This document shows, piece by piece, positions 52,610-63,045 of a stretch of DNA of 64,000 nucleotides. Each line of letters opens with the position of its first letter. Within the stretch, counting starts at the first letter, position 1. The notes beneath the pieces are model-generated. The model was not told the DNA's origin and made no database searches. It saw nothing but the letters and a program-made list of their open reading frames with translations. Both the position numbers and the translations under genes were made by a program. Source of the DNA: RUG12783 sp946409545 (GTDB lineage: Bacteria > Bacillota_I > Bacilli_A > RF39 > UBA660); assembly GCA_946409545.1 (NCBI GenBank), contig CAMJWT010000001.1:62001-126000 (forward strand), read 5' to 3'.

Positions 52610-55600
52610 ATGGCTTATAAGCTAGTTAATTGTGGCGATTATCGTCAAAGAAGATCCTTCTCAAGGATAAAGAAAAGTTATGAATTAAAAGATTTACTTG
52701 AAATTCAAAAAAAGAGTTATCAATGGTTTGTTGATACAGGTATAAAAGAAGTATTTGATGACTTGTTCCCCGTAGAAAATTTCTCTGGAACTCTATCATT
52801 AGAATTTGGTGATTATCATTTTGATGAACCAAGATATTCAATTAAAGAAAGTAAGGATAGAGAGTCTACTTATGCAGCTCCACTTAAGATTGATGTTAGA
52901 TTATTTAATCATGAAACCGGTGAAGTAAAAGAACAAGAAATATTCTTAGGTGATATGCCAGTAATGACGGATAGTGGTACTTTCATTATCAATGGTGCAG
53001 AACGTGTAATTGTATCTCAATTAGTAAGAAGTCCAAGTGTATACTTTAATCGTGAAATTGATAAGAGTGGTAGAAGTTTAATTACATCACAAATTATTCC
53101 AACACGTGGTACATGGTTAGAATTCGAAACTGATGCTAGAGATGTTGTATATGTTCGTATTGATAGAACAAGAAAAGTAGCTTTAACTACCCTTTTACGT
53201 GCTTTTGGTTTATCTAGTGACGAAGATATTTACAAAGTCTTTGGTAAAGATCCATATATTGAAAATACAATAGCTAAAGATAGTACAAGAAATACTGATG
53301 AAGCTTTAATTGAAATATATGAAAAATTAAGACCAGGAGAACCTAGTACACTTGATAGTTCTAAAAACCAAATTATTACAAGATTCTTTGATGAATTCCG
53401 TTATGATTTAGCCCGTGTAGGACGTTATAAATTTAATAGAAAGTTAAATGTAACAGATAGATTATTAAATCAAACTTTAGCAGAAGATATTAAAGTTGAT
53501 AATGAAGTTAAATTTGCTAAAGATACATTAATTACAAAAGATGTCTTAGAAGAAATGAAGACTATCTTTAATAGTGGTTATAATTTAAAACCAGCTAAGA
53601 TTAATGAAGAATTAGATACTTATGGAAATATTCAAACAATTAAGATTTATAATCCTAATGATAAGAAAGAAAAATTAATTGTAATCGGTAATGATTATAA
53701 TATAGATGTTAAGAGATTAACTATTAGTGATGTTTATGCATCAGTAAGTTATTACTTAAACTTATTACATGGTGTTGGTAACTTCGATGAAATTGACCAT
53801 TTAGGTAATCGTCGTATTAGACAAGTAGGAGAATTATTACAAAATCAATTTAGAATTGGTGTAGCTCGTATGGAAAGAGTTATTCGTGAACGTATGACTA
53901 CTCAAGAAATGGATGAAGTAACTCCTAAAACATTAATTAATATAAGACCAGTTACAGCTGCTATGAAAGAGTTCTTTGGTTCATCACAACTTTCACAATT
54001 CATGGATCAAACGAACCCACTTGCAGAATTAACTAATAAACGTCGTCTATCTGCTTTAGGTCCAGGTGGATTATCAAGAGATAGAGCTGGTGTTGAAGTA
54101 CGTGACGTTAACCCTTCACATTATGGACGTATTTGTCCTATTGAATCACCAGAAGGACAAAATATTGGTCTTATTACTTCACTTGCTAGTTACGCTAAAA
54201 TTGATGAATATGGATTTATTATGACTCCATATCGTAAGGTTGAAAATAAGAAATTAACTGATGAAGTTGTTTATTTAACAGCCGATGAAGAACAAGATTA
54301 TGTTATTTCACAAGCTACTATTGAAGTAGATGATAAATTTAATATTGTACCTGAAAAAGTAACAGCTCGTTATAAAGGTGAAAATATTATTACTAAATCA
54401 GAAGATGTTGATTATGTCGATGTATCACCACAACAAGTAGTTGCTGTAACAACAAGTTGTATTCCATTCCTAGAACACGATGATGCAACTCGTGCTTTGA
54501 TGGGTGCAAACATGCAACGTCAATCAGTACCATTACTTAGAAGTGAAGCTCCATTTGTTGGAACAGGTGTAGAATATGCAGCTGCTCGTGACTCTGGTGC
54601 TGTAGTTCTTGCTAAAGCAGATGGTGTTGTTGATTATGTTGATGCTAAGAAGATTGTTATTAAAAATGCTAAGGGACAAGATGTTTATTATATGTCTAAC
54701 TATGAGTTATCAAACTCTGGTTCTATTTCACATCAACGTCCAATTGTTCATGTAGGTGATAAGATTAAACGTGGTCAAACAATTGCTGATGGACCAAGTA
54801 CTAATCAAGGTGAACTTGCCCTAGGTAAGAATATGGTTGTTGCCTTCATGACATTTAATGGTTATAACTATGAAGATGCCGTTGTATTAAATGAAAATTT
54901 AGTTAAAGACGATGTATTCACATCACTTTATCTAGAAGATTATCAAATGCAATGTCGTGATACCAAATTAGGTCCTGAAGAGATTACTCGTGATATTCCA
55001 AATGTTAGTGAAGAATCTCGTAAGAACTTAGACGAAAATGGTATTGTAATGATTGGTACAGAAGTACATGAAGGTGATATCTTAGTTGGTAAAGTAACTC
55101 CAAAAGGTATGGCTGAACTTACTTCAGAAGAAAAATTATTACATGCTATCTTCGGTGAAAAAACAAGAGAAGTTCGTGATACATCACTTCGTGTTCCACA
55201 TGGTGGCGATGGTATTGTTCACGATGTTAAGATATATAGTAGAAAAGATAATGATGAATTACCAGCTGGTGTTTCTAAAGTTATTAGAATTTATATAATT
55301 CAAAAACGTAAGATTCAAGTTGGTGATAAGATGTCTGGTCGTCATGGTAATAAAGGTGTTATTTCACTTATTCTTCCACAAGAAGATATGCCATTCTTAC
55401 CAGATGGTCGTCCAGTTGATGTAATGTTAAACCCAATGGGTGTTCCATCACGTATGAATATTGGACAAATCCTAGAACTTCATTTAGGTATGGCTGCTAA
55501 GAAATTAGGAGTTTACTGTGCTACACCAGTATTTGATGGTGCAACAATAGATGATGTTCATGAAATGATGGCTGAAGCTCATATGGAACCAGATGGAAAG

Positions 55601-56209
55601 ACTGTTTTATATAATGGTCGTACTGGTGAACCATTTGATAATCGTGTATCAGTTGGTGTTATGTATATGATTAAACTACACCACATGGTAGATGATAAAC
55701 TTCATGCAAGAAGTACAGGTCCTTATTCATTAGTAACTCAACAACCACTTGGAGGTAAAGCTCAATTTGGTGGTCAAAGATTTGGTGAGATGGAAGTTTG
55801 GGCTCTATATGCTTATGGAGCTGCTCATACATTACAAGAAATCTTAACTGTTAAGTCTGATGATGTAATTGGTCGTGTTAAAGTATATGAATCAATTATT
55901 AAAGGACAAGATGTTAATAGAGCTGGTGTTCCAGAATCATTTAGAGTTCTTATGAAAGAATTCCAAGCTTTAGGCTTAGACTTAAAGATTGTTAATGATG
56001 ATGGTGAAATACTAGATCTTAAAGAAATTGAAGAAGATGAGGATAAAGAAGATATTAATCCAAATCTTGATGAGGTTGAATTAAATCCTGTTGTCAAAGA
56101 TGTTGAACCAGATGATGACTGGGAAGAAGAATCAGAATTTGATGATGAGGATAGTTTAGATGATATCGATGATGAAGATATTGATTTAGATGAAGGAGGG
56201 GAATTCTAA
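52610..56209 (+). CDS. rpoB: DNA-directed RNA polymerase beta subunit
   Basis: A 1199-residue RpoB, full length. The rifampicin pocket reads [29 protein letters not shown]476 stands where E. coli has H526, T468 where N518 and A472 where S522 stand. Asn at this position is the cause of natural rifampicin resistance in Spiroplasma and other mollicutes, so this organism is probably resistant. The C-terminus carries an extra, very acidic tail of about 60 residues (ending [12 protein letters not shown]). Its stop overlaps the rpoC start by one base. It has its own promoter, unlike the usual rplL-linked arrangement. Confidence 0.99.
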   Translation: MAYKLVNCGDYRQRRSFSRIKKSYELKDLLEIQKKSYQWFVDTGIKEVFDDLFPVENFSGTLSLEFGDYHFDEPRYSIKESKDRESTYAAPLKIDVRLFNHETGEVKEQEIFLGDMPVMTDSGTFIINGAERVIVSQLVRSPSVYFNREIDKSGRSLITSQIIPTRGTWLEFETDARDVVYVRIDRTRKVALTTLLRAFGLSSDEDIYKVFGKDPYIENTIAKDSTRNTDEALIEIYEKLRPGEPSTLDSSKNQIITRFFDEFRYDLARVGRYKFNRKLNVTDRLLNQTLAEDIKVDNEVKFAKDTLITKDVLEEMKTIFNSGYNLKPAKINEELDTYGNIQTIKIYNPNDKKEKLIVIGNDYNIDVKRLTISDVYASVSYYLNLLHGVGNFDEIDHLGNRRIRQVGELLQNQFRIGVARMERVIRERMTTQEMDEVTPKTLINIRPVTAAMKEFFGSSQLSQFMDQTNPLAELTNKRRLSALGPGGLSRDRAGVEVRDVNPSHYGRICPIESPEGQNIGLITSLASYAKIDEYGFIMTPYRKVENKKLTDEVVYLTADEEQDYVISQATIEVDDKFNIVPEKVTARYKGENIITKSEDVDYVDVSPQQVVAVTTSCIPFLEHDDATRALMGANMQRQSVPLLRSEAPFVGTGVEYAAARDSGAVVLAKADGVVDYVDAKKIVIKNAKGQDVYYMSNYELSNSGSISHQRPIVHVGDKIKRGQTIADGPSTNQGELALGKNMVVAFMTFNGYNYEDAVVLNENLVKDDVFTSLYLEDYQMQCRDTKLGPEEITRDIPNVSEESRKNLDENGIVMIGTEVHEGDILVGKVTPKGMAELTSEEKLLHAIFGEKTREVRDTSLRVPHGGDGIVHDVKIYSRKDNDELPAGVSKVIRIYIIQKRKIQVGDKMSGRHGNKGVISLILPQEDMPFLPDGRPVDVMLNPMGVPSRMNIGQILELHLGMAAKKLGVYCATPVFDGATIDDVHEMMAEAHMEPDGKTVLYNGRTGEPFDNRVSVGVMYMIKLHHMVDDKLHARSTGPYSLVTQQPLGGKAQFGGQRFGEMEVWALYAYGAAHTLQEILTVKSDDVIGRVKVYESIIKGQDVNRAGVPESFRVLMKEFQALGLDLKIVNDDGEILDLKEIEEDEDKEDINPNLDEVELNPVVKDVEPDDDWEEESEFDDEDSLDDIDDEDIDLDEGGEF

Positions 56210-59200
56210 TGATAGATGTTAATAAATTTGCTGCATTAAAAATAGGAATTGCATCTCCTGAAATGATTAGATCATGGAGTTATGGTGAGGTTAAAAAACC
56301 TGAAACTATTAACTACCGTACATTACGTCCTGAACGTGATGGATTATTCTGTGAAAAAATCTTTGGACCAACTAAAGATTTTGAATGTGCCTGTGGTAAA
56401 TACAAACGTGTTCGTTATAAGAACATCGTTTGTGACCGCTGTGGCGTTGAAGTAACAAGAAGTAAAGTACGTCGTGAACGTATGGGTCATATTGAACTTG
56501 CTACACCTGTATCACATATTTGGTACTTTAAAGGTGTTCCATCTAGAATGGGTCTAGTTCTTGATATGTCACCACGTGACTTAGAGGAAGTATTATACTT
56601 TGTTAGTTATGTTGTAATTGATAAAGGTATTGCTCCACTTGAAAATAAGCAAACATTATCTGAAAAGGAATATCGTGCATATTATGAAAAATATGGTGAT
56701 GGTTTCAAAGTAGGTATGGGTGCTGAAGCTATCAAAGAATTATTAAAACAAGTTAATATTGAAGAAGAAATTAATAAGATTAAAGAAGAGCTTGAAGGTG
56801 CTCAAGGACAAAAACGTATTCGTTTAATTAAGAGACTTGATGTACTTAATGCTTTCTATCAATCTGATAATAAACCTGAATGGATGATTCTAGATTGTAT
56901 TCCAGTAATACCTCCAGAATTACGTCCTATGATTCAACTAGATGGTGGAAGATTTGCAACAAGTGACTTAAACGATTTATATCGTCGTGTTATTAACCGT
57001 AATAACCGTTTAAAGAAGTTAATTGATTTAAATGCTCCACAAATCATTATTCAAAATGAAAAACGTATGCTTCAAGAAGCAGTTGACTCATTATTTGACA
57101 ATGGTAGACGTGGAAGAAGTGTCACTGGTGCGGGAAATCGTCCATTGAAATCACTTTCTAGTATGTTAAAAGGTAAACAAGGTCGTTTCCGTCAAAACTT
57201 ATTAGGTAAACGTGTTGACTATTCAGGTCGTTCAGTTATCGTCGTTGGACCAGATCTTAAGATGTATCAATGTGGTATTCCAAAAGATATGGCTCTTGAG
57301 TTATTTAAACCACATGTTATTCATGCGTTAACAACAAGAAGAAAAGATAGTGCTGAACCAATTTGTTCAAATATTAAAGCTGCTAAACGTTTAATAGAAA
57401 ATAAAGATCCTCAAGTATGGGATATTGTAGAAGATGTTATTAAAGAGCATCCAGTTCTATTAAACCGTGCGCCAACTTTACATAGATTAGGTATTCAAGC
57501 ATTTGAACCTATTCTAATTGGTGGTAAAGCAATTAGACTTCATCCACTTGTTTGTACAGCATTCAATGCTGACTTCGATGGTGACCAGATGGCTGTACAT
57601 GTACCTCTATCTGAAGAAGCTATTGCAGAAGCTCGTTTATTAATGTTAGGTGCTAATAATATCCTACATCCAAAAGATGGATCTCCAATTGTTACTCCAT
57701 CACAAGATATGGTATTAGGTAATTATTACATAACAATGGAAAAAGCAGGATTAGAGGGTGAAGGTAGAGTATTTAAAAACTCTAACGAAGCTATTATGGC
57801 TTACGAAAGACGTGAGATTACGCTTCATACAAGAATCGCTGTTCCTGTTCGTTCATTTAAACATAAGTTATTTATTGAAGAACAAAAAGATAAATATTTA
57901 GTAACAACTCCAGGTAAATTAATCTTTAATGAAATTTTACCAGATTCATTTGCGTTCATTAATGAACCAACTGATGAAAATATTACAACAATGACACCAA
58001 ACAAATATTTCTTAAATATGGGAGTTAATATTAAAGAAGAAATCGCTAAGATGCCTCTAGTTAAGCCTTTTGCTAAAGGAACTCTAGAAAGTATCATTGC
58101 GCAAACATTCAAACGTTATAGAACTACAGAAACAAGTATCATGCTTGATAGACTAAAAGATTTAGGATTCAAGTATTCAACACTTGCAGGTATCACTGTT
58201 TCTGCTGCTGATGTTAAAACTAGTGTTAAGAAAGGTGAAATCATTGCAAGTTCTAATAAACTTGTTGATACTGTTAATAAACAATATACTCGTGGTTTAA
58301 TAACTAATGAAGAACGTTATAATAAAGTAATTGAAATATGGAATAATGCTAAAGCTGAAGTTCAAAAAGAACTAGAAGTTTATGCAAAAGAAGATGTTGA
58401 TAATCCAATCTTCATGATGATGAACTCTAAAGCTCGTGGTAATATTTCTAACTTTACGCAACTTGCTGGTATGCGTGGCTTGATGGCTAAACCAGATGGT
58501 ACCCCAGTTGAAATCCCAGTTACATCTAACTTCGTAGAAGGACTATCTGTTGATGAATTCTTCTTATCAACACATGGTGCTCGTAAAGGATCTGCCGATA
58601 CTGCTCTTAAGACAGCTGACTCAGGTTACTTAACAAGACGTTTAGTTGATGTAGCTCAAGATATTATTGTTAAGGAAGATGATTGTGGCACTGATCAAGG
58701 TGTTATGGTTCATGCCTTCATTAATGATAAGAATGGTTCTGTAATTGAAAAATTATATGACCGTATTGTTGGTCGTTATGCAAGTAAACAAGTTGTTAAT
58801 CCAAAGAATGGAAAAGTACTTGTTGAACGTAATGATTTAATTACTGAAAGTATTGCTGAAAAAATAGTAGATGCTGGTATTACTGAAGTAGAAGTTCGTT
58901 CACTTCTTACATGTAACACACCAAATGGTGTATGTTGTAAATGTTATGGACGTAACCTTGCTACTGGAAATATCGTTGAAGTTGGTGAAGCTATTGGTGT
59001 TATGGCTGCTCAATCTATCGGTGAGCCAGGTACCCAATTAACAATGCGTACCTTCCATACTGGTGGTGTTGCTGGTGAAGAAGATATTACACAAGGTCTT
59101 CCTCGTGTACAAGAATTATTCGAAGCTCGTAACCCTAAAGGTAAAGCTACTATTGCGGAAATTTCAGGAAAAGTTACAAAAATCACTGAAGATCATGGTA

Positions 59201-59859
59201 AGTTCAAGATCGTTGTTGAAAATAAATTAGAGACAAAAGAACATGTAACTAACTATGGATCTAAACTTCGTGTAGAAAAAGGTGATATGGTTGTTCCTGG
59301 TGATAAATTAACTGAAGGTGCTATTAGCCCTAAAGAATTATTAACCGTAACTGACCCACTTACTACACAAGAATATATCTTAAAAGAAGTACAAAACGCT
59401 TATCGTAGTCAAGGTGTTGAAATTTCTGATAAACACGTTGAAGTTATCGCTAAACGTATGATTGATAAGATTAGAGTTGTTGATGGTGGAGACACATATT
59501 TACTTCCTGGTTCTCTTGTTAACTTCCATGAATTTACTGATGGAAATAAGAAGATTATCATTGAAGGTAAACGTCCTGCTACTGGTGTACCAGTTCTATT
59601 TGGTATTACTAAAGCATCTCTTGGAACTGATTCCTTCTTATCAGCTGCTTCTTTCCAAGAAACAACACGTATCTTAACAGATGCAGCTATTCGTGGTAAG
59701 ACTGATAATTTAGTTGGTCTTAAAGAAAATGTTATCGTTGGTAAACTTATCCCTGCAGGAACTGGTATTAAAGCTTATCAAAAAGTTGATTATGATCTAG
59801 CTAACCAATTCGCAGAAGATGAACCAATGGAAGCACTTGAAAACGAATTTATGGAATAA
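56209..59859 (+). CDS. rpoC: DNA-directed RNA polymerase beta' subunit
   Basis: A 1216-residue RpoC. N-terminal zinc finger [20 protein letters not shown], catalytic Mg2+ loop NADFDGDQM at 453-461, rudder/clamp parts, second zinc site ([13 protein letters not shown]), trigger loop ([11 protein letters not shown]) near 950. All essential motifs intact, no insertions. Overlaps rpoB by one base. Confidence 0.99.
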   Translation: MIDVNKFAALKIGIASPEMIRSWSYGEVKKPETINYRTLRPERDGLFCEKIFGPTKDFECACGKYKRVRYKNIVCDRCGVEVTRSKVRRERMGHIELATPVSHIWYFKGVPSRMGLVLDMSPRDLEEVLYFVSYVVIDKGIAPLENKQTLSEKEYRAYYEKYGDGFKVGMGAEAIKELLKQVNIEEEINKIKEELEGAQGQKRIRLIKRLDVLNAFYQSDNKPEWMILDCIPVIPPELRPMIQLDGGRFATSDLNDLYRRVINRNNRLKKLIDLNAPQIIIQNEKRMLQEAVDSLFDNGRRGRSVTGAGNRPLKSLSSMLKGKQGRFRQNLLGKRVDYSGRSVIVVGPDLKMYQCGIPKDMALELFKPHVIHALTTRRKDSAEPICSNIKAAKRLIENKDPQVWDIVEDVIKEHPVLLNRAPTLHRLGIQAFEPILIGGKAIRLHPLVCTAFNADFDGDQMAVHVPLSEEAIAEARLLMLGANNILHPKDGSPIVTPSQDMVLGNYYITMEKAGLEGEGRVFKNSNEAIMAYERREITLHTRIAVPVRSFKHKLFIEEQKDKYLVTTPGKLIFNEILPDSFAFINEPTDENITTMTPNKYFLNMGVNIKEEIAKMPLVKPFAKGTLESIIAQTFKRYRTTETSIMLDRLKDLGFKYSTLAGITVSAADVKTSVKKGEIIASSNKLVDTVNKQYTRGLITNEERYNKVIEIWNNAKAEVQKELEVYAKEDVDNPIFMMMNSKARGNISNFTQLAGMRGLMAKPDGTPVEIPVTSNFVEGLSVDEFFLSTHGARKGSADTALKTADSGYLTRRLVDVAQDIIVKEDDCGTDQGVMVHAFINDKNGSVIEKLYDRIVGRYASKQVVNPKNGKVLVERNDLITESIAEKIVDAGITEVEVRSLLTCNTPNGVCCKCYGRNLATGNIVEVGEAIGVMAAQSIGEPGTQLTMRTFHTGGVAGEEDITQGLPRVQELFEARNPKGKATIAEISGKVTKITEDHGKFKIVVENKLETKEHVTNYGSKLRVEKGDMVVPGDKLTEGAISPKELLTVTDPLTTQEYILKEVQNAYRSQGVEISDKHVEVIAKRMIDKIRVVDGGDTYLLPGSLVNFHEFTDGNKKIIIEGKRPATGVPVLFGITKASLGTDSFLSAASFQETTRILTDAAIRGKTDNLVGLKENVIVGKLIPAGTGIKAYQKVDYDLANQFAEDEPMEALENEFME

Positions 59860-59861
59860 TT

Positions 59862-59891
59862 AAAGATTGAGTTTAACTCAATCTTTTTTTG
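59862..59891 (+). terminator. Intrinsic terminator of rpoBC
   Basis: AAAGATTGAG/CTCAATCTTT with TTTAA loop and T8 tail. Confidence 0.93.
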
Positions 59892-59900
59892 TGGTAAAAT
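59892..59900 (+). promoter_or_regulatory. Extended -10 promoter for pgk-tpiA
   Basis: TGGTAAAAT immediately behind the rpoBC terminator, 24 bases before the pgk ATG. Confidence 0.5.
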
Positions 59901-59923
59901 TAATATGAGAATAAGGAGAGTGT

Positions 59924-61093
59924 ATGAAAAATATAAAGGATTTTGATTTAAATAACAAAAAGGTAATTATAAGAGTAGACTTTAATGTACCTATGAAAGA
60001 TGGTGTGATTACTGACGATAATCGTATTGTATCAAGTTTGGAAACAATTAATTATGCCATTAATAATGGAGCTAAAGTAATTCTTATGTCACACTTAGGT
60101 AGAGTTAAAGAAGAAAGTGATAAAGAAAAGAATACTTTATTACCAGTAGCTGAAAAGTTATGTAAGATATTAGATAAAAATGTTTATTTCTCTCATTATA
60201 CAAGAGGAGAAAAATTAGAAAGTGCTATTAATAATTTAAAACCAGGAGAAGTTTTATTAATGGAGAATACTCGTTATGAAGACTTAGATGGTAAAAAAGA
60301 AAGTGGTAATGACCCTGAGTTAGGTAAATATTGGGCATCTCTTGGAGATATCTTCATTAATGATGCTTTTGGAACCTGTCATAGAGCTCATGCATCTAAT
60401 GTTGGTATTGCGTCATATCTTCCAAGTGGTGTTGGTTTCTTAGTTCAAAAGGAATTAGATAATATGTTACCAGTTATTAATAATCCTGAATATCCGTTTG
60501 TTGTTATTTTAGGTGGAGCTAAAGTAAGTGATAAGATTGGTATTATTGAAAATTTAATTGATAAAGTAGATAAAATCTTAATTGGTGGCGGAATGGCTTA
60601 TACCTTCCTAAAAGCTAAAGGATTAAATGTTGGTAATTCCTTAGTAGAAGAAGAAAAACTTGATTATTGTAAAGACTTACTTAAAAAGACGAATAAAATT
60701 GTTCTTCCAATCGATCATGTATGTTCTAAAGAAATAGGTGGAGAAGCAGTAACAAAAGGATTCCTTGATAAAGATGATATTGGCTTAGATATTGGACCTG
60801 AAACTGTTAGTATTTTTGAAGCTTATATTAAATCTGCTAAGACCATTGTATGGAATGGACCATTAGGAGTTTGTGAAAATCCATTGTATACAAACGGAAC
60901 AATTGGTGTTTGTAAGTTATTAGATAAGAATAACGCTAAGATTATTGTAGGTGGTGGTGATACAGCAGCTGCTGTTATTTCCCTAGGTTATAAAGATAAT
61001 GTAACGCATATATCAACAGGTGGTGGAGCATCTCTTGAATTATTAGAAGGAAAAGAATTACCTGGAGTAGCTATTATTGGCAAGGTGCAATAA
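59924..61093 (+). CDS. pgk: Phosphoglycerate kinase
   Basis: A 389-residue monomeric [27 protein letters not shown] start, [21 protein letters not shown] hinge side, and the nucleotide loop GGGDTAAAV near the end. Transfers phosphate from 1,3-bisphosphoglycerate to ADP. Last base shared with the start of tpiA (TAATG). Confidence 0.98.
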   Translation: MKNIKDFDLNNKKVIIRVDFNVPMKDGVITDDNRIVSSLETINYAINNGAKVILMSHLGRVKEESDKEKNTLLPVAEKLCKILDKNVYFSHYTRGEKLESAINNLKPGEVLLMENTRYEDLDGKKESGNDPELGKYWASLGDIFINDAFGTCHRAHASNVGIASYLPSGVGFLVQKELDNMLPVINNPEYPFVVILGGAKVSDKIGIIENLIDKVDKILIGGGMAYTFLKAKGLNVGNSLVEEEKLDYCKDLLKKTNKIVLPIDHVCSKEIGGEAVTKGFLDKDDIGLDIGPETVSIFEAYIKSAKTIVWNGPLGVCENPLYTNGTIGVCKLLDKNNAKIIVGGGDTAAAVISLGYKDNVTHISTGGGASLELLEGKELPGVAIIGKVQ

Positions 61094-61806
61094 TGAAAAT
61101 CCTTGGTTTCAATTTAAAAATGAATCTCCTTCCCCATGAAATAGATGATTATATCAAGGAAATAAAAAAGAATAAGTTAGATAATACTATTTTCTTTCCA
61201 TCCATCATTTATATTGAGAAATTTAATAATAATCAAATAACTGTTGGCTCCCAAGATATCGCTTTTAATAAAAATGGAGCTTATACAGGGGATGTATCTA
61301 TTTATCAATTAAAAGAATTAGGTATTAAATATAGTATTGTTGGCCATTCTGAAAGACGAGCTAATTATTATGATGATCGTTACGTTAATAAAAAAATCAA
61401 ACTATGTATTGATAATGATGTAACCCCATTATTATGTGTTGGTGAATCTGGTGATGAAAATAGTAAAAATGAAACATATTACATATGTATAGATGAAATC
61501 AATAAAGCTTTTGTTGGCAATGATAATTTAGATAAAGTTATCTTAGTTTATGAACCAATATGGGCTATTGGCAGTGGAAAAACACCAACTAATGATTTTA
61601 TTGACGAAATTGTTTCTAATATAAAAAAATACGTGTATAATAAATATGGAGTTAAGTTGAAAGTACTATATGGTGGAAGTGTAAGTGATGAAAATATTTC
61701 AAAACTTATCCAGATAGATAGTGTTGATGGTTTTTTAGTAGGTGGAAGTTCACTAAAGACAGAATCTATTAAAAAAATGATTGATATTGTAGGGGAGAAT
61801 AGGTAA
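61093..61806 (+). CDS. tpiA: Triosephosphate isomerase
   Basis: A 237-residue TIM, slightly short for the family (about 250). Catalytic residues kept: N7 and K9 (FNLKMN), H85 (IVGHSERR), E154 (YEPIWAIGSGK); phosphate loop LYGGSV and LVGGSS. Interconverts dihydroxyacetone phosphate and glyceraldehyde 3-phosphate. Overlaps both neighbours by one base. Confidence 0.97.
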   Translation: MKILGFNLKMNLLPHEIDDYIKEIKKNKLDNTIFFPSIIYIEKFNNNQITVGSQDIAFNKNGAYTGDVSIYQLKELGIKYSIVGHSERRANYYDDRYVNKKIKLCIDNDVTPLLCVGESGDENSKNETYYICIDEINKAFVGNDNLDKVILVYEPIWAIGSGKTPTNDFIDEIVSNIKKYVYNKYGVKLKVLYGGSVSDENISKLIQIDSVDGFLVGGSSLKTESIKKMIDIVGENR

Positions 61807-62294
61807 TGAAGAAAAAACGTCATCAAAAAGGAATAAAAGATAGAATTACAAGATTTAAAAGAAGAAAAGACAAAGAAAAGCGTAAACAAGAACGAATTTA
61901 TTCTAATGTGTTACTAAAAATGATTGATATGTATGAGCCAAATGGTGAGGATTGGATGGGCTTTAAGCTTACAGACAATAATACATATACTTTCCATCAC
62001 ATTCGCGAAAGAAGAGTTGGTGGTAAAGAAGAACTTGAGAATGGTGCTATTTTAACCCATTTTGGTCATCAATTTTTAAATCATCTTGATTCTCATAACA
62101 AAAGAGCTTATAACGATTATCAAGCAATTTTTAGAAGAATTAATAAATCTCGTGGACCTATTGATGATGATTTAAGAGAAGATATCTATGGTATGATGTT
62201 AGATACCTTCTACTATAATGAATATGGTTTATCTAAAGAAGTATTACAGTATTATGAACCATTTCTTGAAAAACCTAAAGTTAAAAAATTGTAA
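61806..62294 (+). CDS. HNH-like basic protein in the pgk-tpiA operon
   Basis: A 162-residue protein, extremely basic at the N-terminus (KKKRHQKGIKDRITRFKRRKD). A possible HNH/beta-beta-alpha core lies at about 58-100: FTFHHIRERRVGGKEELENG, then LTHFGHQFLNHLDSHN, with the HH, N and H spacing of HNH nucleases but no zinc cysteines. Nucleic-acid binding is likely; nuclease activity is a guess. It is translationally coupled to tpiA by a one-base overlap, which is unexpected for a nuclease. Confidence 0.65.
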   Translation: MKKKRHQKGIKDRITRFKRRKDKEKRKQERIYSNVLLKMIDMYEPNGEDWMGFKLTDNNTYTFHHIRERRVGGKEELENGAILTHFGHQFLNHLDSHNKRAYNDYQAIFRRINKSRGPIDDDLREDIYGMMLDTFYYNEYGLSKEVLQYYEPFLEKPKVKKL

Positions 62295-62328
62295 AGAGTA
62301 ATCTTTAATGTAGTTTATAAGAGGAAAA

Positions 62329-63030
62329 ATGAAAAATATTTTATTGTTATCAAATGATAGCAGTTTTATGGAATCTTTTAAAGACTATGTTAAAGATAAC
62401 TCTTTTTTTAAATTTAGTTTTAATAATTCCATAAAAAAAATAGTAATTAATAATTATGATTTAATAATAATTGACTATTTTATGAGTGAATATGATGGAT
62501 ATGATTATTTAAAGATAATTAATAATAAAATAAAGGTTATTATTTTACTCCCTTATTATATAGATGATGTAATTAAAATGATTTCATCTTTTAATATTTC
62601 TTATATCTTAATAAAACCTATAATTTTTTCTAATTTATTAGATAAAATTGATATTATTTGTAATAATAAAAGAAATTATAAAGAGGTTATCGATAAAGAG
62701 ATTCTTAAATTATTTAGTTTTTTAGGTTTATCTTTTAAATATCGAGGTGTTTATTTATTATATAGAACAATTTTTCTTGTTATTAATGATAATGTCCCGA
62801 TTAATATAGATTTATATAATATTTTATCTAAAGAATGTGGCGATACTAAAGAGTCAATAGAACGAAATATTAGATATTCAATTCAAGTATCTTGCTCAAG
62901 AATGAGTCCATCCATTATAGATGAATTCTTTGGTAATATTTATAATCAATATACTGGTTTAATAGGAAATCTAGAATTTATAAATGTTATTGTTAAAAAT
63001 ATAATAATTATGATAAATAAAAAAGACTAA
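62329..63030 (+). CDS. Spo0A-like response regulator
   Basis: A 233-residue protein with an N-terminal receiver domain (1-115) and a C-terminal domain (about 120-230) that matches the Spo0A DNA-binding fold: ILKLFSFLGLSFKYRGVYLLYRTI against the usual ITxxLHExGVPAHIKGYxYLREAI, and ESIERNIRYSIQVSCSRM against SRVERAIRHAIEVAWSRG, then DEFFG against xxLFG. The receiver keeps D10, phospho-acceptor D49 and K96, but has N9 in place of one acid and Leu in place of the Thr/Ser switch. Base composition is even more AT-rich than its neighbours. Spo0A controls sporulation; here it could be a diverged relict or have another target. Confidence 0.78.
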   Translation: MKNILLLSNDSSFMESFKDYVKDNSFFKFSFNNSIKKIVINNYDLIIIDYFMSEYDGYDYLKIINNKIKVIILLPYYIDDVIKMISSFNISYILIKPIIFSNLLDKIDIICNNKRNYKEVIDKEILKLFSFLGLSFKYRGVYLLYRTIFLVINDNVPINIDLYNILSKECGDTKESIERNIRYSIQVSCSRMSPSIIDEFFGNIYNQYTGLIGNLEFINVIVKNIIIMINKKD

Positions 63031-63045
63031 TATTATTAGTCTTTT
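63021..63045. terminator. Bidirectional intrinsic terminator
   Basis: AAAAGACTAAT/ATTAGTCTTTT with ATT loop, containing the stop codons of both converging genes. Confidence 0.9.
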
